Assembly: GCF_004345425.1 (NCBI RefSeq)
Contig: NZ_SLVP01000008.1
Coordinates: forward strand, 1 to 64,000
Origin: Paenibacillus sp. BK033
GTDB taxonomy: Bacteria > Bacillota > Bacilli > Paenibacillales > Paenibacillaceae
Length of the DNA stretch: 64,000 bases
Direction: 5' to 3'
The first letter of the stretch is position 1; every line of letters starts with the position of its first letter. Shown one piece after another: positions 33,094 through 42,004 of this stretch. The position numbers were made by a program, and so were the translations under genes. The notes below the pieces were generated by a model, which saw nothing but the letters and a program-made list of their open reading frames with translations, had not been told where the DNA came from and made no database searches.

Positions 33094-34347
33094 TCAGAAC
33101 CGTTCTGTTTTATACCATTTGGCCTCGCGTTTAAAAATCACGTCCTTCAAATATTGGAACATGCCATTGGCGGCAACAAGCATCCACATCTGGCAGTAAG
33201 TAACGTACATAAGCAAAATAATGCCGAGATTCGAAGGGTGCATTTCGCCTTTTTCCGTGATCAGCGTGATAAACGTCCCTACCACGAACAAGGTAATGGC
33301 CAGTATCCATAAGTAGAAGCTTAGTCCCTCAATCGTGGTATGCACGTAACCGAGCGCATGCAGAATGAGCAGCGCGTCAGACGTTAAGAGCGAGGTGACA
33401 AGCAAGAAATAAATAGCCAGAAAATAAAGGATGTCGAAGCGGATTCGCCGCGCTTCCGGCCGGAAGAGCAGCGGGACGTTTTTGACGATGACGTAAATAT
33501 TCCCCTTCGCCCAGCGCGTCCGCTGCTTGAACCACACCCTGAGCGTCTGGGGCTCCTGCTCCCAGGTAACCGACTTCGGCTGGAACTTGATCCGGTAACC
33601 CATCATGTAGATCCGGAAGCTGATCTCGGTATCCTCCGCGATGGCTTTCGTATCCCAGCCACCAATCGCCTCAATGATATGGCGGCGCATGATGAAGTTC
33701 GTGCCCGGAATCGTGCACAGCTTGAACAGCTTCCACCTGCCCGCTTGCGCCATCCATTGGAACGACAGCGTCTCGATGTTAATAAACCGGGTAAGCAGGT
33801 TCTGGTCCCTGTTCCGCGTCCGGAATTTGCCGATCACCGCCCCAAGCTTGTCGTCATTGACGATTTCGGCTACCAGATAACGAAGCGCCGTCCGCTCCGG
33901 CGTATTATCCGCATCGTAGATGGCGATAAGCTCGCCTTTGCTTCGGGTGAAGCCGATGTTAAGCGCGTTGGACTTGCCTTTGCCTCCGGTAATGTTATCG
34001 GTATTGATGATAATCAGATTGCGCCCCTTATACTTCTCCTGCAGCTGACCCAGCAGCACGCTGCTGTTGTCCGAGGAATTATCGTTAATGACGATAATCT
34101 CGTAACGGTCATGCGGATAATCGAGGGCAAGCAGCGACTCTACCGTTTTGACAATAACCTTGCCTTCGTTGTGGGCCGGCACCATTATCGACACGAAAGG
34201 CTCTTCCCCCGGAGGAAGCTCGGGCGGCTTCTCGTTCTCCAGCTTTATATAGTAGAAGTAGCCGGCGATAATCAGCGCAATATTAACGAGCAGCAGAGAC
34301 CAGATACAGAGCACGCAAATGACCATTAATATATCCGGTATCGTCAT
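33094..34347 (-). CDS. ydaM: Processive GT2 polysaccharide synthase, BcsA-like
   Basis: A 417-residue family 2 glycosyltransferase with one N-terminal helix and about three to four C-terminal helices. Catalytic motifs: PAHNEGKVIVKTVES, DAD at 145-147, Glu-Asp at 238-239 (AEDTE) and QRTRW at 275-279, the processive Q-x-x-R-W signature. No PilZ domain is present, so c-di-GMP is not sensed here. It matches YdaM/PssA. The start at 34347 overlaps the end of the DUF2334 gene by four bases. It forms and exports a beta-linked polymer; the sugar cannot be read from sequence. Confidence 0.9.
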   Translation of the reverse strand: MTIPDILMVICVLCIWSLLLVNIALIIAGYFYYIKLENEKPPELPPGEEPFVSIMVPAHNEGKVIVKTVESLLALDYPHDRYEIIVINDNSSDNSSVLLGQLQEKYKGRNLIIINTDNITGGKGKSNALNIGFTRSKGELIAIYDADNTPERTALRYLVAEIVNDDKLGAVIGKFRTRNRDQNLLTRFINIETLSFQWMAQAGRWKLFKLCTIPGTNFIMRRHIIEAIGGWDTKAIAEDTEISFRIYMMGYRIKFQPKSVTWEQEPQTLRVWFKQRTRWAKGNIYVIVKNVPLLFRPEARRIRFDILYFLAIYFLLVTSLLTSDALLILHALGYVHTTIEGLSFYLWILAITLFVVGTFITLITEKGEMHPSNLGIILLMYVTYCQMWMLVAANGMFQYLKDVIFKREAKWYKTERF

Positions 34348-35918
34348 AGGCCACCTCCCGACTTGTAATATTTTTTCTTATAAAGCCGGTATCCGATCAA
34401 GAGGAACACGGCGAACAGCATCAAGGTTGTAACGATAAGGACAATGAGGATCCGGCTCTGCACCGAAAACAACCCATGAAACGTGACCTTTTGCTCCGGC
34501 CTCGTAACGACGGCAGCCTGCTCTTCCGGCTCCGCCTGCTCCTGCAGATCGGCCGGCTTGCCATCCAGCAGAAGGGCTCCGCTGCGCGACTCGGCCTTAT
34601 GCGCGCTGCTGCTGAGGCTATGCGTCTCCGACTTGAAGTCCGCAAACGGCAGCCAGCTGCCGGCAGCCTCCCGCACGGCCTCCTCTTGACTGGCGTCGCT
34701 CCCGAACCAGTCAAAGGTCACGGCCAGATTTACGGGAAACGCCGGCCAGATCTTGTTCTCGCGGCTGATCCGGAGCAGCACCTTCGCAGGAATGGTATAC
34801 GGGGATGCCGCAAAAGGCCGAACGGCCTCCGTTTGCCCGGCCGTTCCCCCTGATTCATTGGCGAACAGGATGGTCGTATCCGAGAACGCAAACCCCGCTT
34901 CCCGTCCTTCCTTCTCCTGTGCCCGCTTCACATCTCCCGTCATCCCGAGAGGGGCAATACCCGCATCGGCCAGATGATTCAGAAAGCCGTTCATCTGCGA
35001 CTTCAGAATGGAAGGATCCTGCCCCGCCGAAGTTGGCGTCGGCACTTGCACAAGCACGCTGCCGTTGTAGGACTGGACGGTTTGCAGAGCAGCCAAATAT
35101 CGCTGCATCGCCGGATAATCCGTATTTTGAAACAACGGGCTTACGCTTACGAGAAACGGAATTCCGGCATTATACAGCTGCTCCGATAGCGCCTCCAGCT
35201 TGTCCGGATCAATGAAAGGCGTGATGCCGCGAACAAGCAGATAGGATTGCGTCGGAGCCTCTACCCCAAGCCAAGCGCGAAGAACGGAAGCAACCGCCAA
35301 TTCGCTCAGGTTGCCCGATTGGAAATACGGTACGTAAGCATAACCGCCCGCCGATACGGCAAATGGAGACTGAAGCGCTCCCTCCGAGAAGGTCATCTGT
35401 CCGTAAGTCTCGCCATTTCCTTCCGTTATGTAGGCAAGACGATTAACGTAGATATGCTCCTCGAACAGGCCGCCGTCCGACAGCTTTAAGGACTGCCTGC
35501 TCGCCATATCCGTCTTTAGAGCAAGCTTCCCGCGAACCATTTCGGGAGGGTTAGGCCCAATATGAAGCCACCCGCCCGCAAAAGACGTTATATCGCGCGT
35601 CATGGATCCGCATAAATCCTCCGTGTTGCATACGGTAATCAGCTTCGCATAATCTTCGGCCATTTCGGGCTTATAAGCATCCGAAGAGACTGTCTTCACC
35701 GTCGCGCCCAAGGAAAGCAGCAGCCGCTGCAAAGTCTCTATATTACCCGCCGCGGGAGTATCCACCCCCAGACTGTCATAGACGAGCAGCACCTTGGCCG
35801 CTTTGACCGAATCCTGCGCGGCCGCTGCCGGTACCGGCGCCCGGAGCAGCACAGCCGCCGGCAGGGAAAGACAAAGCGCGATCAACAAATACAGTTTGAT
35901 TCCTGCCAGCCATCTCAT
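34344..35918 (-). CDS. ydaL: DUF2334 deacetylase-like exported protein, motif 1 altered
   Basis: A 524-residue protein with a signal peptide (about 8-34) and a C-terminal membrane helix (about 488-512). The centre resembles the polysaccharide-deacetylase-like DUF2334: LLVRGITPFIDPDKLEALSEQLYNAGIPFLVSVSP. The metal-binding acid pair expected where RGITPF stands (usually an R-x-D/E-D motif) is missing, so a catalytic role is doubtful. It corresponds to YdaL. The ATG at 35918 has GGAGGG seven bases upstream and overlaps the previous stop as ATGA; a longer frame to 35993 is rejected. Confidence 0.78.
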   Translation of the reverse strand: MRWLAGIKLYLLIALCLSLPAAVLLRAPVPAAAAQDSVKAAKVLLVYDSLGVDTPAAGNIETLQRLLLSLGATVKTVSSDAYKPEMAEDYAKLITVCNTEDLCGSMTRDITSFAGGWLHIGPNPPEMVRGKLALKTDMASRQSLKLSDGGLFEEHIYVNRLAYITEGNGETYGQMTFSEGALQSPFAVSAGGYAYVPYFQSGNLSELAVASVLRAWLGVEAPTQSYLLVRGITPFIDPDKLEALSEQLYNAGIPFLVSVSPLFQNTDYPAMQRYLAALQTVQSYNGSVLVQVPTPTSAGQDPSILKSQMNGFLNHLADAGIAPLGMTGDVKRAQEKEGREAGFAFSDTTILFANESGGTAGQTEAVRPFAASPYTIPAKVLLRISRENKIWPAFPVNLAVTFDWFGSDASQEEAVREAAGSWLPFADFKSETHSLSSSAHKAESRSGALLLDGKPADLQEQAEPEEQAAVVTRPEQKVTFHGLFSVQSRILIVLIVTTLMLFAVFLLIGYRLYKKKYYKSGGGL

Positions 35919-37450
35919 TGCCGTCCCTCCTGTAGCTGCGCGGAAGGCTCGGAGTCCTCCTCGCCTGCATTCCTCTTCGCGTTTGGTCCCCATAAGCGGC
36001 GGCAGACGCAGTCCGCAATAACCCAGAAGGTCACCAGATCAAACGCCGCCGCAAATAAAAATTCATGCTTGGCGAGGTCCGCGTCCCCGGCGCCGATAAC
36101 GGAAACCGCCATTGCGCACAGTCCCGACAGCATCATCATGAGAATGACCGACAGCCGAAGAGTCCGCCGCAGCGTTCGCTCCTTCACGGCCCTGTAGAAG
36201 GATGTGCTGTACAGCCCTACAATGACAATCATCCATAAGACTACAAACCCGGAAGTCTTCGGTGCGGCCCATTCTTTCAAATAGCTATAACCGGAGAAGG
36301 CTATCGTGCGCGCGCCAAACGGCTTGTCCGCCGATTTCTCGTAATTTCCGAGCTTGGTCCGGTTAGAGAAGGCATTGTGCGCTGCCGTCTCGAAAATCCT
36401 TCCCGCCGCCTCGGGATGAGTCAAGTAATACCTGGCGATGGAAGGGAAGCCGTATTTGTCCAGAAACTGCGTCTGCATCTCTTCCGATTCGACTGGAATT
36501 GGAGAGAATTGGTCATAATAAATGGCGCCGGTAAGCACCGCGAACTGCCTGTCGATTCCGAAGAAATCGAGCGCCTTTTCCGGATTATCCGCGGTCATCA
36601 ATACGCCTCTTGTCATCGCGTGGTACTTGTTGATGTTGACGAATTGCTCCGGAATAAGGACATACGTTCCCACCGCGGTCAGAATCAGGACAACCGCCTG
36701 CAGACCGACGAGCGTACGGAAGATCCTGTCCCGCCTCAGGAAGACAAACAGGACCGCCACCAGCGCGACAATGAGGCCGATGGGCGCATTCTGCTGCTTG
36801 CTTGTGGTGAGGATCATCGCGCTTGCCCCGAAGAGGAACAGCAGGAAATAATCGTTGTACTGCCGCTGGTACAGCAGCATCCCCGCGCTGAACAGGTACA
36901 TCAGCATGATCAGCACGACGCTTTCGCTATAGAAAGAGTTAAAATACGCAAGGTATCCGATATCCCCGAATACGAAAATAGCCCCAAGCGCCAATCCGTA
37001 ACCCGCACGGCGCGAAGCCTTCCAGGCGGCAGCCTTCACGAGCAGGTACACCGCACCGACATACAGCACGCCGTATAACGCCGCTTGAATCCGGATATCG
37101 AACTGCCGGTCATAACCAAACCACTCGCTGATCATAAGCGACAGACGGACGAATAGAGTCTGAGAGGAATACAGCAGGGCGCTGTTCTCGTTGTAGTATT
37201 GGAAAATTCCGAAATTTTTGACAAAATATCCGAGCGTCTGACCGGTATATTCGGGTGCGCTGAAGTACAACCCGTTGCTGTATAAGATCCGGTAATAGTC
37301 CCCGTTATCCGCCATTCCGATATAAGGCGGAATGAAAAGCTCGATCAGCAAAATAAGCGCAACGCCAAACGCAGCCAACGAGGCCGGAGATATGTTCTTT
37401 TGCCATGCGATTATCGTTTGCGCGAGCTTCATGCGCTGCAGCTTATTCAT
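35915..37450 (-). CDS. GT-C-like polytopic membrane protein of the exopolysaccharide operon
   Basis: A 511-residue protein with ten to twelve membrane helices. After the first helix lies IGMADNGDYYRI, an acidic loop at the place where GT-C-type glycosyltransferases hold their catalytic Asp. A long soluble loop (about 280-380) follows. No close family is recognised. It has no clear counterpart in ydaJKLMN of B. subtilis, although the related pss operon of Listeria also has a membrane protein. It may add a side sugar to the polymer or flip it. It is coupled to the DUF2334 gene by an ATGA overlap and lies 34 bases after the GH8 gene. Confidence 0.65.
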   Translation of the reverse strand: MNKLQRMKLAQTIIAWQKNISPASLAAFGVALILLIELFIPPYIGMADNGDYYRILYSNGLYFSAPEYTGQTLGYFVKNFGIFQYYNENSALLYSSQTLFVRLSLMISEWFGYDRQFDIRIQAALYGVLYVGAVYLLVKAAAWKASRRAGYGLALGAIFVFGDIGYLAYFNSFYSESVVLIMLMYLFSAGMLLYQRQYNDYFLLFLFGASAMILTTSKQQNAPIGLIVALVAVLFVFLRRDRIFRTLVGLQAVVLILTAVGTYVLIPEQFVNINKYHAMTRGVLMTADNPEKALDFFGIDRQFAVLTGAIYYDQFSPIPVESEEMQTQFLDKYGFPSIARYYLTHPEAAGRIFETAAHNAFSNRTKLGNYEKSADKPFGARTIAFSGYSYLKEWAAPKTSGFVVLWMIVIVGLYSTSFYRAVKERTLRRTLRLSVILMMMLSGLCAMAVSVIGAGDADLAKHEFLFAAAFDLVTFWVIADCVCRRLWGPNAKRNAGEEDSEPSAQLQEGRQ

Positions 37451-37484
37451 GCCATGCCCCTTTCCTTACGCACTCTATGAAGTC

Positions 37485-38633
37485 TTAATAGGCATACGCC
37501 AATAAAGCCGTCAAATTATCGAACGAATAGACGTCTTCCGTTGCCGGATTCCCAAAGCCTCCGGCAATCGGGCTTGCTGGATCCTCCACGCGGTATTGCT
37601 CCATGCGCTCCATGCTCTCCCGATAAAGCTTTTGATCTCCCAATGTCGAGCCAATCATCGCGGCAATCGCGTAAGCGGCCGTAGATTGGATATCCGTCGC
37701 CGGCTTGCCGTCCCGGCTGTAACGTCCGTAAAGCGTTCCCGCTTCCACTGCCTGCTTGAGATACGTAATGCTAGCGGTACGCTCCCGATCCACTTCGGCG
37801 AGCGACAATACCGTCAGCAGCGACTCAATGGTATTGATTTCTCCTTCATGATCGCTATACTTGCCCAATTTGTAATCGTAACGGGTTTCGTAAAAAGGAA
37901 ACCTATCAGATAAATACCCGCCCGAAACGATAGTAAGCAGCCCTTCTTCCAATGCCCGTTTATCCTTGGACGGAGCTCCAAGCAGCCGGATGGACCGGAA
38001 ATCGGCGTAGCATAAGGTTAGGAAATCATTAGTTGTTCCGTAGGCCTCGTCATAGAAATCGTACAGCTTGCCCCCCTGGACATTGTGCTCATAGACGAGT
38101 CCTCCGTAACGGGCAGCCTCCCGCCCATAGTTACCGCCGCTGCCGAAAGCGGTCTCGGCCTCGTACAACGCGCGGATAATCCGCAGATCGTCAACGACGG
38201 CGTTAACGGTATATTTTTTATCGTGAAGAGGACTATAGCGATAGCTGAAGCCATAATCCGCTGCGAGGGTTTCTTTAGCACGCGACCATACGGCATCGAA
38301 AGCTTCCTTCTGCCCGGTAAGGGCGTAATAACGCATGAGCAGGCCGGCCGACTCGCTTAGCGTCTCATGCCCGGTAGCGGTTTCCGCCGCTTCATCCGTC
38401 TCCTTGTAATTCGTATAGACGCCGGCTGCTCCCATGAGCTTCTGCCCGATGAATTGCTGCAATTCCTCCCGATGCGTTATAAGCTGAGGCGTATCGCCAA
38501 ATTTCGAGGGCAGAGCCACGCTGTCTTTGCTATTTTCCTCCCCGCCGTCCCTGCTGCTGTACGCCCAATACGCGGCCAGCAGGATCACTAGCATAACGGC
38601 CGCAAAGCCCCATCGTTTATTCACCGTCTTCAA
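37485..38633 (-). CDS. ydaJ: GH8-like polysaccharide hydrolase, first gene of the operon
   Basis: A 382-residue protein with an N-terminal membrane anchor (about 8-26) and a glycoside hydrolase family 8-like domain. Signature pieces are TGHETLSESAGLLMRYYALTGQKEAFD with the proton-donor Glu, and NAVVDDLRIIRALYEA. In Listeria PssZ and YdaJ such enzymes trim or release the polymer, like BcsZ. The start is uncertain: TTG at 38633 or GTG at 38624, with GGGG as the only ribosome site. The operon promoter should lie in the 245 bases upstream. Confidence 0.8.
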   Translation of the reverse strand: MKTVNKRWGFAAVMLVILLAAYWAYSSRDGGEENSKDSVALPSKFGDTPQLITHREELQQFIGQKLMGAAGVYTNYKETDEAAETATGHETLSESAGLLMRYYALTGQKEAFDAVWSRAKETLAADYGFSYRYSPLHDKKYTVNAVVDDLRIIRALYEAETAFGSGGNYGREAARYGGLVYEHNVQGGKLYDFYDEAYGTTNDFLTLCYADFRSIRLLGAPSKDKRALEEGLLTIVSGGYLSDRFPFYETRYDYKLGKYSDHEGEINTIESLLTVLSLAEVDRERTASITYLKQAVEAGTLYGRYSRDGKPATDIQSTAAYAIAAMIGSTLGDQKLYRESMERMEQYRVEDPASPIAGGFGNPATEDVYSFDNLTALLAYAY

Positions 38634-38880
38634 CCCCGTATATATTAAATCTGTTACTCTATTCCCATTTTAAATATCATACCTTTTGCGTTATTCCCAA
38701 GACGAGTAGCAATTAAAGGAAGTTTAACAATTGCCGCGAAAAACGGACTTGATTCAAGCATAACCGATAAATGTTGCTAAAATATGAGAATTTTTGACTA
38801 AATTTTGAGCTTTGGCCGGGTTAAACGCTCTCATTTATTTCAGACCCGCGATCTATTTCAAATGATAGAACAACAAAGGA
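38634..38880 (-). other. Upstream region of the exopolysaccharide operon
   Basis: This AT-rich stretch has no open frame of note. A TATGAT box lies at about 38678-38683 on the minus strand, but no convincing -35 is seen at 16-18 bases. I find no c-di-GMP riboswitch core (GCAC-containing P1/P2 fold). Control is more likely at the protein level. Confidence 0.5.
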
Positions 38881-38926
38881 AAAAAGCGGAAACCGGCCCC
38901 GGCAAGGGGCTGATTTCCGCTTCTAT
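38881..38926 (-). terminator. Terminator of the TetR gene
   Basis: On the minus strand AGCGGAAA and TTTCCGCT arms with an inner CCCC/GGGG pair end in T6. It lies 23 bases after the TetR stop. Confidence 0.8.
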
Positions 38927-38948
38927 ACGGCTGCCGCATTTGAGAGAA

Positions 38949-39542
38949 TCAGCCTCTGAAGATTCGGTCCAGATGACGGGAAACCATACGCTCCATCTCC
39001 ACCGCGTCAATCCGCTCCGGAACCATTACCCGGTGCACAACCAGACCGTCCACAAGGGCATGCAGTAATTTCGTCTCCTCTCCGGGATCAATTCCGTCCT
39101 TGGCCAGATTAAGGCTAATCAACGTATCGAGCATTTGCCGAAAGCCGGCATACAACTCGTCATGCACTTCAAGACTTAGCTCGCGAATAGCAGGGTCGGA
39201 AATCGTCTTCCCGACGTAGGAAAGCCACAGCTCCGCTTCCGCCGTACGCTCTTCGTCCAATGGCAGCAGCTCTGCGATAACCATCTCCATATTGCGACGC
39301 ATATCATCGGTATAGTCCAGCTTCCGGATGCGTTCATTCACCCGCTTCGACAGAAGCCGCATGGAGAAGGTCAGCAGCTCGGCTTGCGTATCGAAATAAT
39401 GCCTCAGCGAACCAAGCGATATGCCCGCTTCCTCGGCTACGCGGCGTACGGAAAGCTTGTCCAAGCCCTCCCGGCGGATTACCTGCCAGGCTGCCTCCGC
39501 CAATTGCTCCTTGCGTACTTGATGATCGACAATTTTAGGCAT
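38949..39542 (-). CDS. TetR-family repressor
   Basis: A 197-residue regulator. The DNA-binding part (about 10-55) is RKEQLAEAAWQVIRREGLDKLSVRRVAEEAGISLGSLRHYF, the C-terminal part is of the BetI-like type. It is divergent from the membrane gene at 39636. Between them lie two TAGCACAAnTGTGnTA boxes, the likely operator for itself and that gene. The best -10 (TATAAT at 39554-39549) ends only six bases before the ATG, so the transcript could be leaderless; the ribosome site is poor. Confidence 0.86.
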   Translation of the reverse strand: MPKIVDHQVRKEQLAEAAWQVIRREGLDKLSVRRVAEEAGISLGSLRHYFDTQAELLTFSMRLLSKRVNERIRKLDYTDDMRRNMEMVIAELLPLDEERTAEAELWLSYVGKTISDPAIRELSLEVHDELYAGFRQMLDTLISLNLAKDGIDPGEETKLLHALVDGLVVHRVMVPERIDAVEMERMVSRHLDRIFRG

Positions 39543-39570
39543 GGCTCTATTATAATCCCCCGTCCTTTTT

Positions 39571-39611
39571 TAGCACAACTGTGTTATAATCTTAATAATA
39601 CAATTGTGCTA
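39571..39611. promoter_or_regulatory. Divergent promoter with two TetR boxes
   Basis: Two dyads, TAGCACAACTGTGTTA at 39571-39586 and the related TACAATTGTGCTA at 39599-39611, flank an extended -10 (TGTTATAAT ending at 39590) read to the right. On the other strand TTGTGC (39578-39573) stands 18 bases before TATAAT. A repressor on both boxes would shut both directions. Confidence 0.65.
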
Positions 39612-39635
39612 AAAAAGGAGCGGATTCATACCTCT

Positions 39636-40184
39636 ATGGTCGTCTCTGTCATTATCGGCTGTGAAATGGCGTTCTGGGTGTTCGTGCTTGCGGGTCTGGC
39701 ATGCCGATACCTTCTGCGCCGCAAGAAGCTGGGCGCCATTCTGCTGGCCTGCACGCCGGTTGTGGATCTGGTCCTGCTCGCCGCCACCGCATACGACTTG
39801 CGTCAAGGCGGAGAAGCCAGCTTTGTTCATGGCCTCGCAGCCATTTATATCGGCGTTTCGATTGCATTCGGAAGCCGGATGATCCGCTGGGCGGATATCC
39901 GCTTTGCTCATCGGTTCGCCGGAGGTCCTCCCCCGGAACCTAAGGTTAAGCATGGCGCGGAACATGCGCGGAATGAGCGGACAGGATGGCTGCGTCATCT
40001 GCTTGCCTGGCTGATCGGCTGCGCTTTGCTGTACGGCATCATACTATGGATCGGCGACGAGACCCGGACGGCAAGTCTTCTGTCGGTCATTCAGAAGTGG
40101 TCCATTATCCTTGCCATCGATTTTCTGATGAGCTTCAGTTACACGTTATGGCCGCGCAAAGCAAAGAAAGAGCATAGCGATTAA
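39636..40184 (+). CDS. Integral membrane protein, YmcC-like
   Basis: A 182-residue protein with about five helices: one at the start (VVSVIIGCEMAFWVFVLAGLACRYLL), a pair at 30-75, and two near the C-terminus separated by a soluble Pro/His-rich loop. The block GLAAIYIGVSIAFGSRMIRWADIRFAHRF resembles YmcC-type proteins of Bacillus; no function is known. The ATG at 39636 is 15 bases from the AAGGAG, so its start is not certain. Its expression is probably under the divergent TetR. Its stop lies inside the terminator stem. Confidence 0.6.
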   Translation: MVVSVIIGCEMAFWVFVLAGLACRYLLRRKKLGAILLACTPVVDLVLLAATAYDLRQGGEASFVHGLAAIYIGVSIAFGSRMIRWADIRFAHRFAGGPPPEPKVKHGAEHARNERTGWLRHLLAWLIGCALLYGIILWIGDETRTASLLSVIQKWSIILAIDFLMSFSYTLWPRKAKKEHSD

Positions 40185-40200
40185 GCTATGCTCTTTCTTT
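40163..40200. terminator. Bidirectional terminator
   Basis: AAAGAAAGAGCATAGC and GCTATGCTCTTTCTTT arms form a 16-bp perfect stem with a six-base loop. It serves the membrane gene and the converging ABC-F gene. Confidence 0.9.
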
Positions 40201-40213
40201 GCTTTACTCTATC

Positions 40214-41770
40214 TTATCTCTGGCTTTGCAGAGCCCAGGCCTCCACATCCCATGTTTTCGTCGCCCAATCCTCATAGAAATCAGGCTCGTGGGAAACAAG
40301 AACGATAGTGCCCTTGTAGGCTTTCAGCGCACGCTTCAGTTCAGCCTTGGCAACGATGTCCAAATGGTTCGTTGGTTCATCGAACAGAATCCAGTTGCTC
40401 TCCCGCATCATCAGCTTGCACAAACGAACCTTCGCCTGCTCTCCCCCGCTGAGCTGATTAAGGGGGCGGGTAATATGCTCGTTCTTGAGCCCGCAGCGGG
40501 CAAGCGCTGCCCGAACCTCATGCTGGTTCATGGAAGAAAACTCATCCCATACATCCTCCAGCGGAGTCATTGTCGGCGCCTTCGCCTCCTGCTCGAAATA
40601 GGCAGGCGATAAATAATCGCCAAGGTAGGTCTTGCCCTCCAGCGGCGGAATAACGCCAAGAATCGATTTCAGAAGCGTGGATTTACCCACGCCGTTGCAG
40701 CCTACGATCGCAATCTTATCGCCGCGCTCAATGACCATATCCAGCTTGGGCAGGAGCGGTTTATTGTAGCCGATAACCATTCCCTGCGCTTCGAATACGG
40801 TCTTGCCGCTTGTTCTGGACTCCTTAAAGCTGAAGCTGGGCTTCGCCGCTTCCTCCGGCTTGTCGATCCGGTCGATGCGGCCCAGCTGCTTCTCGCGGCT
40901 CTTCGCACGCCCGGACGTGGATGCGCGGGCTTTATTTTTCTGAATAAACTCTTCCTGCTTCTTAATATACTCCTGCTGCTTCGCGTAGGCGTCGATATGC
41001 TGCGCTTTGTTCAGCTCGGCCATCTCCAGAAACTTCTCGTAGTTGGCGGTGTATCGCGTCAGCCGCGTAAATTCAAGATGATAAATCACGTTAACGACCT
41101 GGTTCATAAAGCCGGTCTCGTGGGAAATAAGAACAAAGGCATAAGGGTAATTTTTCAAATAGTTCGTCAGCCAGTTAATATGCTCTTCGTCCAAATAGTT
41201 GGTAGGCTCATCAAGCAATAAGACGCCAGGCTTCTCGAGCAGCAGCTTGGCAAGCAGCACCTTCGTCCGCTGGCCGCCGCTAAGCGCCGTAACGTCACGG
41301 TCAAGGCCGATTGCGTTCAGACCCAGACCGTTAGCCATCTCATCGACCTTCACGTCGATCAAATAGAAATCCCCGATTTCGAGCTCCTCTTGAATTTCCC
41401 CCATGCGCGCCAGCAGCTGCTCCAGCGTGTCCGGATCGGCTTCGCCCATCTGCGCGGCAATCTCGTTAAGCTCCTCCTCTAACACAAGCAGCGGCAGGAA
41501 CGCGTCCTTAAGCACATCGCGGATTGTCTTTCCCGCCTCAAGCTTCGTATGCTGGTCCAGATAACCGTAACGAACGCGGGGCGTCCATTCCACCTTGCCT
41601 TCGTCCTTCAGCAGCTTGCCCGTCAAAATATTCATAAGCGTCGATTTCCCAGTGCCATTCGCGCCTACCAGGCCGATATGCTCTCCCTCAAGCAGCCGAA
41701 AATTCACGTCCTTAAATAATACGCGGTCGCCAAACGTATGCGATAACTGCTCCACCGTCAACAAACTCAT
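40214..41770 (-). CDS. ABC-F subfamily ATPase (YfmM-like)
   Basis: A 518-residue soluble protein with two ABC ATPase domains and no membrane part. Walker A motifs GANGTGKST and GCNGVGKST, signatures LSGGQ and LSGGEQAK, and Walker B LLLLDEP/ILFDEP are present. The inter-domain linker (about 240-315) is rich in Lys, Gln and Arg, the region that contacts the ribosome in this family. ABC-F proteins act at the ribosome exit or P-site to rescue stalled translation or to resist ribosome-targeting drugs. Similarity in length and N-terminal sequence suggests YfmM of B. subtilis. It stands alone with an upstream untranslated gap of about 230 bases. Confidence 0.87.
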   Translation of the reverse strand: MSLLTVEQLSHTFGDRVLFKDVNFRLLEGEHIGLVGANGTGKSTLMNILTGKLLKDEGKVEWTPRVRYGYLDQHTKLEAGKTIRDVLKDAFLPLLVLEEELNEIAAQMGEADPDTLEQLLARMGEIQEELEIGDFYLIDVKVDEMANGLGLNAIGLDRDVTALSGGQRTKVLLAKLLLEKPGVLLLDEPTNYLDEEHINWLTNYLKNYPYAFVLISHETGFMNQVVNVIYHLEFTRLTRYTANYEKFLEMAELNKAQHIDAYAKQQEYIKKQEEFIQKNKARASTSGRAKSREKQLGRIDRIDKPEEAAKPSFSFKESRTSGKTVFEAQGMVIGYNKPLLPKLDMVIERGDKIAIVGCNGVGKSTLLKSILGVIPPLEGKTYLGDYLSPAYFEQEAKAPTMTPLEDVWDEFSSMNQHEVRAALARCGLKNEHITRPLNQLSGGEQAKVRLCKLMMRESNWILFDEPTNHLDIVAKAELKRALKAYKGTIVLVSHEPDFYEDWATKTWDVEAWALQSQR

Positions 41771-41953
41771 TCTTCTTTATCTCCATTCATGTATGAACAT
41801 ATTTAATGATGACGCATTCTCTCGAATGAGTCGATTCATTGTACCACACATCCGCTCATCTAACTCCCGGCAGCAGCGGATACAGCGAGGTTTCTTAGCC
41901 TCCAGAATCATGGCGGCATGCATAGGGACATAAAAAAACGATGCTATAAAATA

Positions 41954-41990
41954 AAACGAGCCGGCATCCTAAGCGGATATCCGACTCGTT
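41954..41990 (-). terminator. Terminator of the prolyl hydroxylase gene
   Basis: On the minus strand AACGAG-CGG and CCG-CTCGTT arms are followed by TTATTTTAT. It is 15 bases past the stop. Confidence 0.6.
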
Positions 41991-42004
41991 ATACGGCTAC
42001 AGAT

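Noticed and set aside
38634-38880. c-di-GMP riboswitch before the exopolysaccharide operon
   Set aside because: No recognisable conserved core; the region is short and AT-rich.
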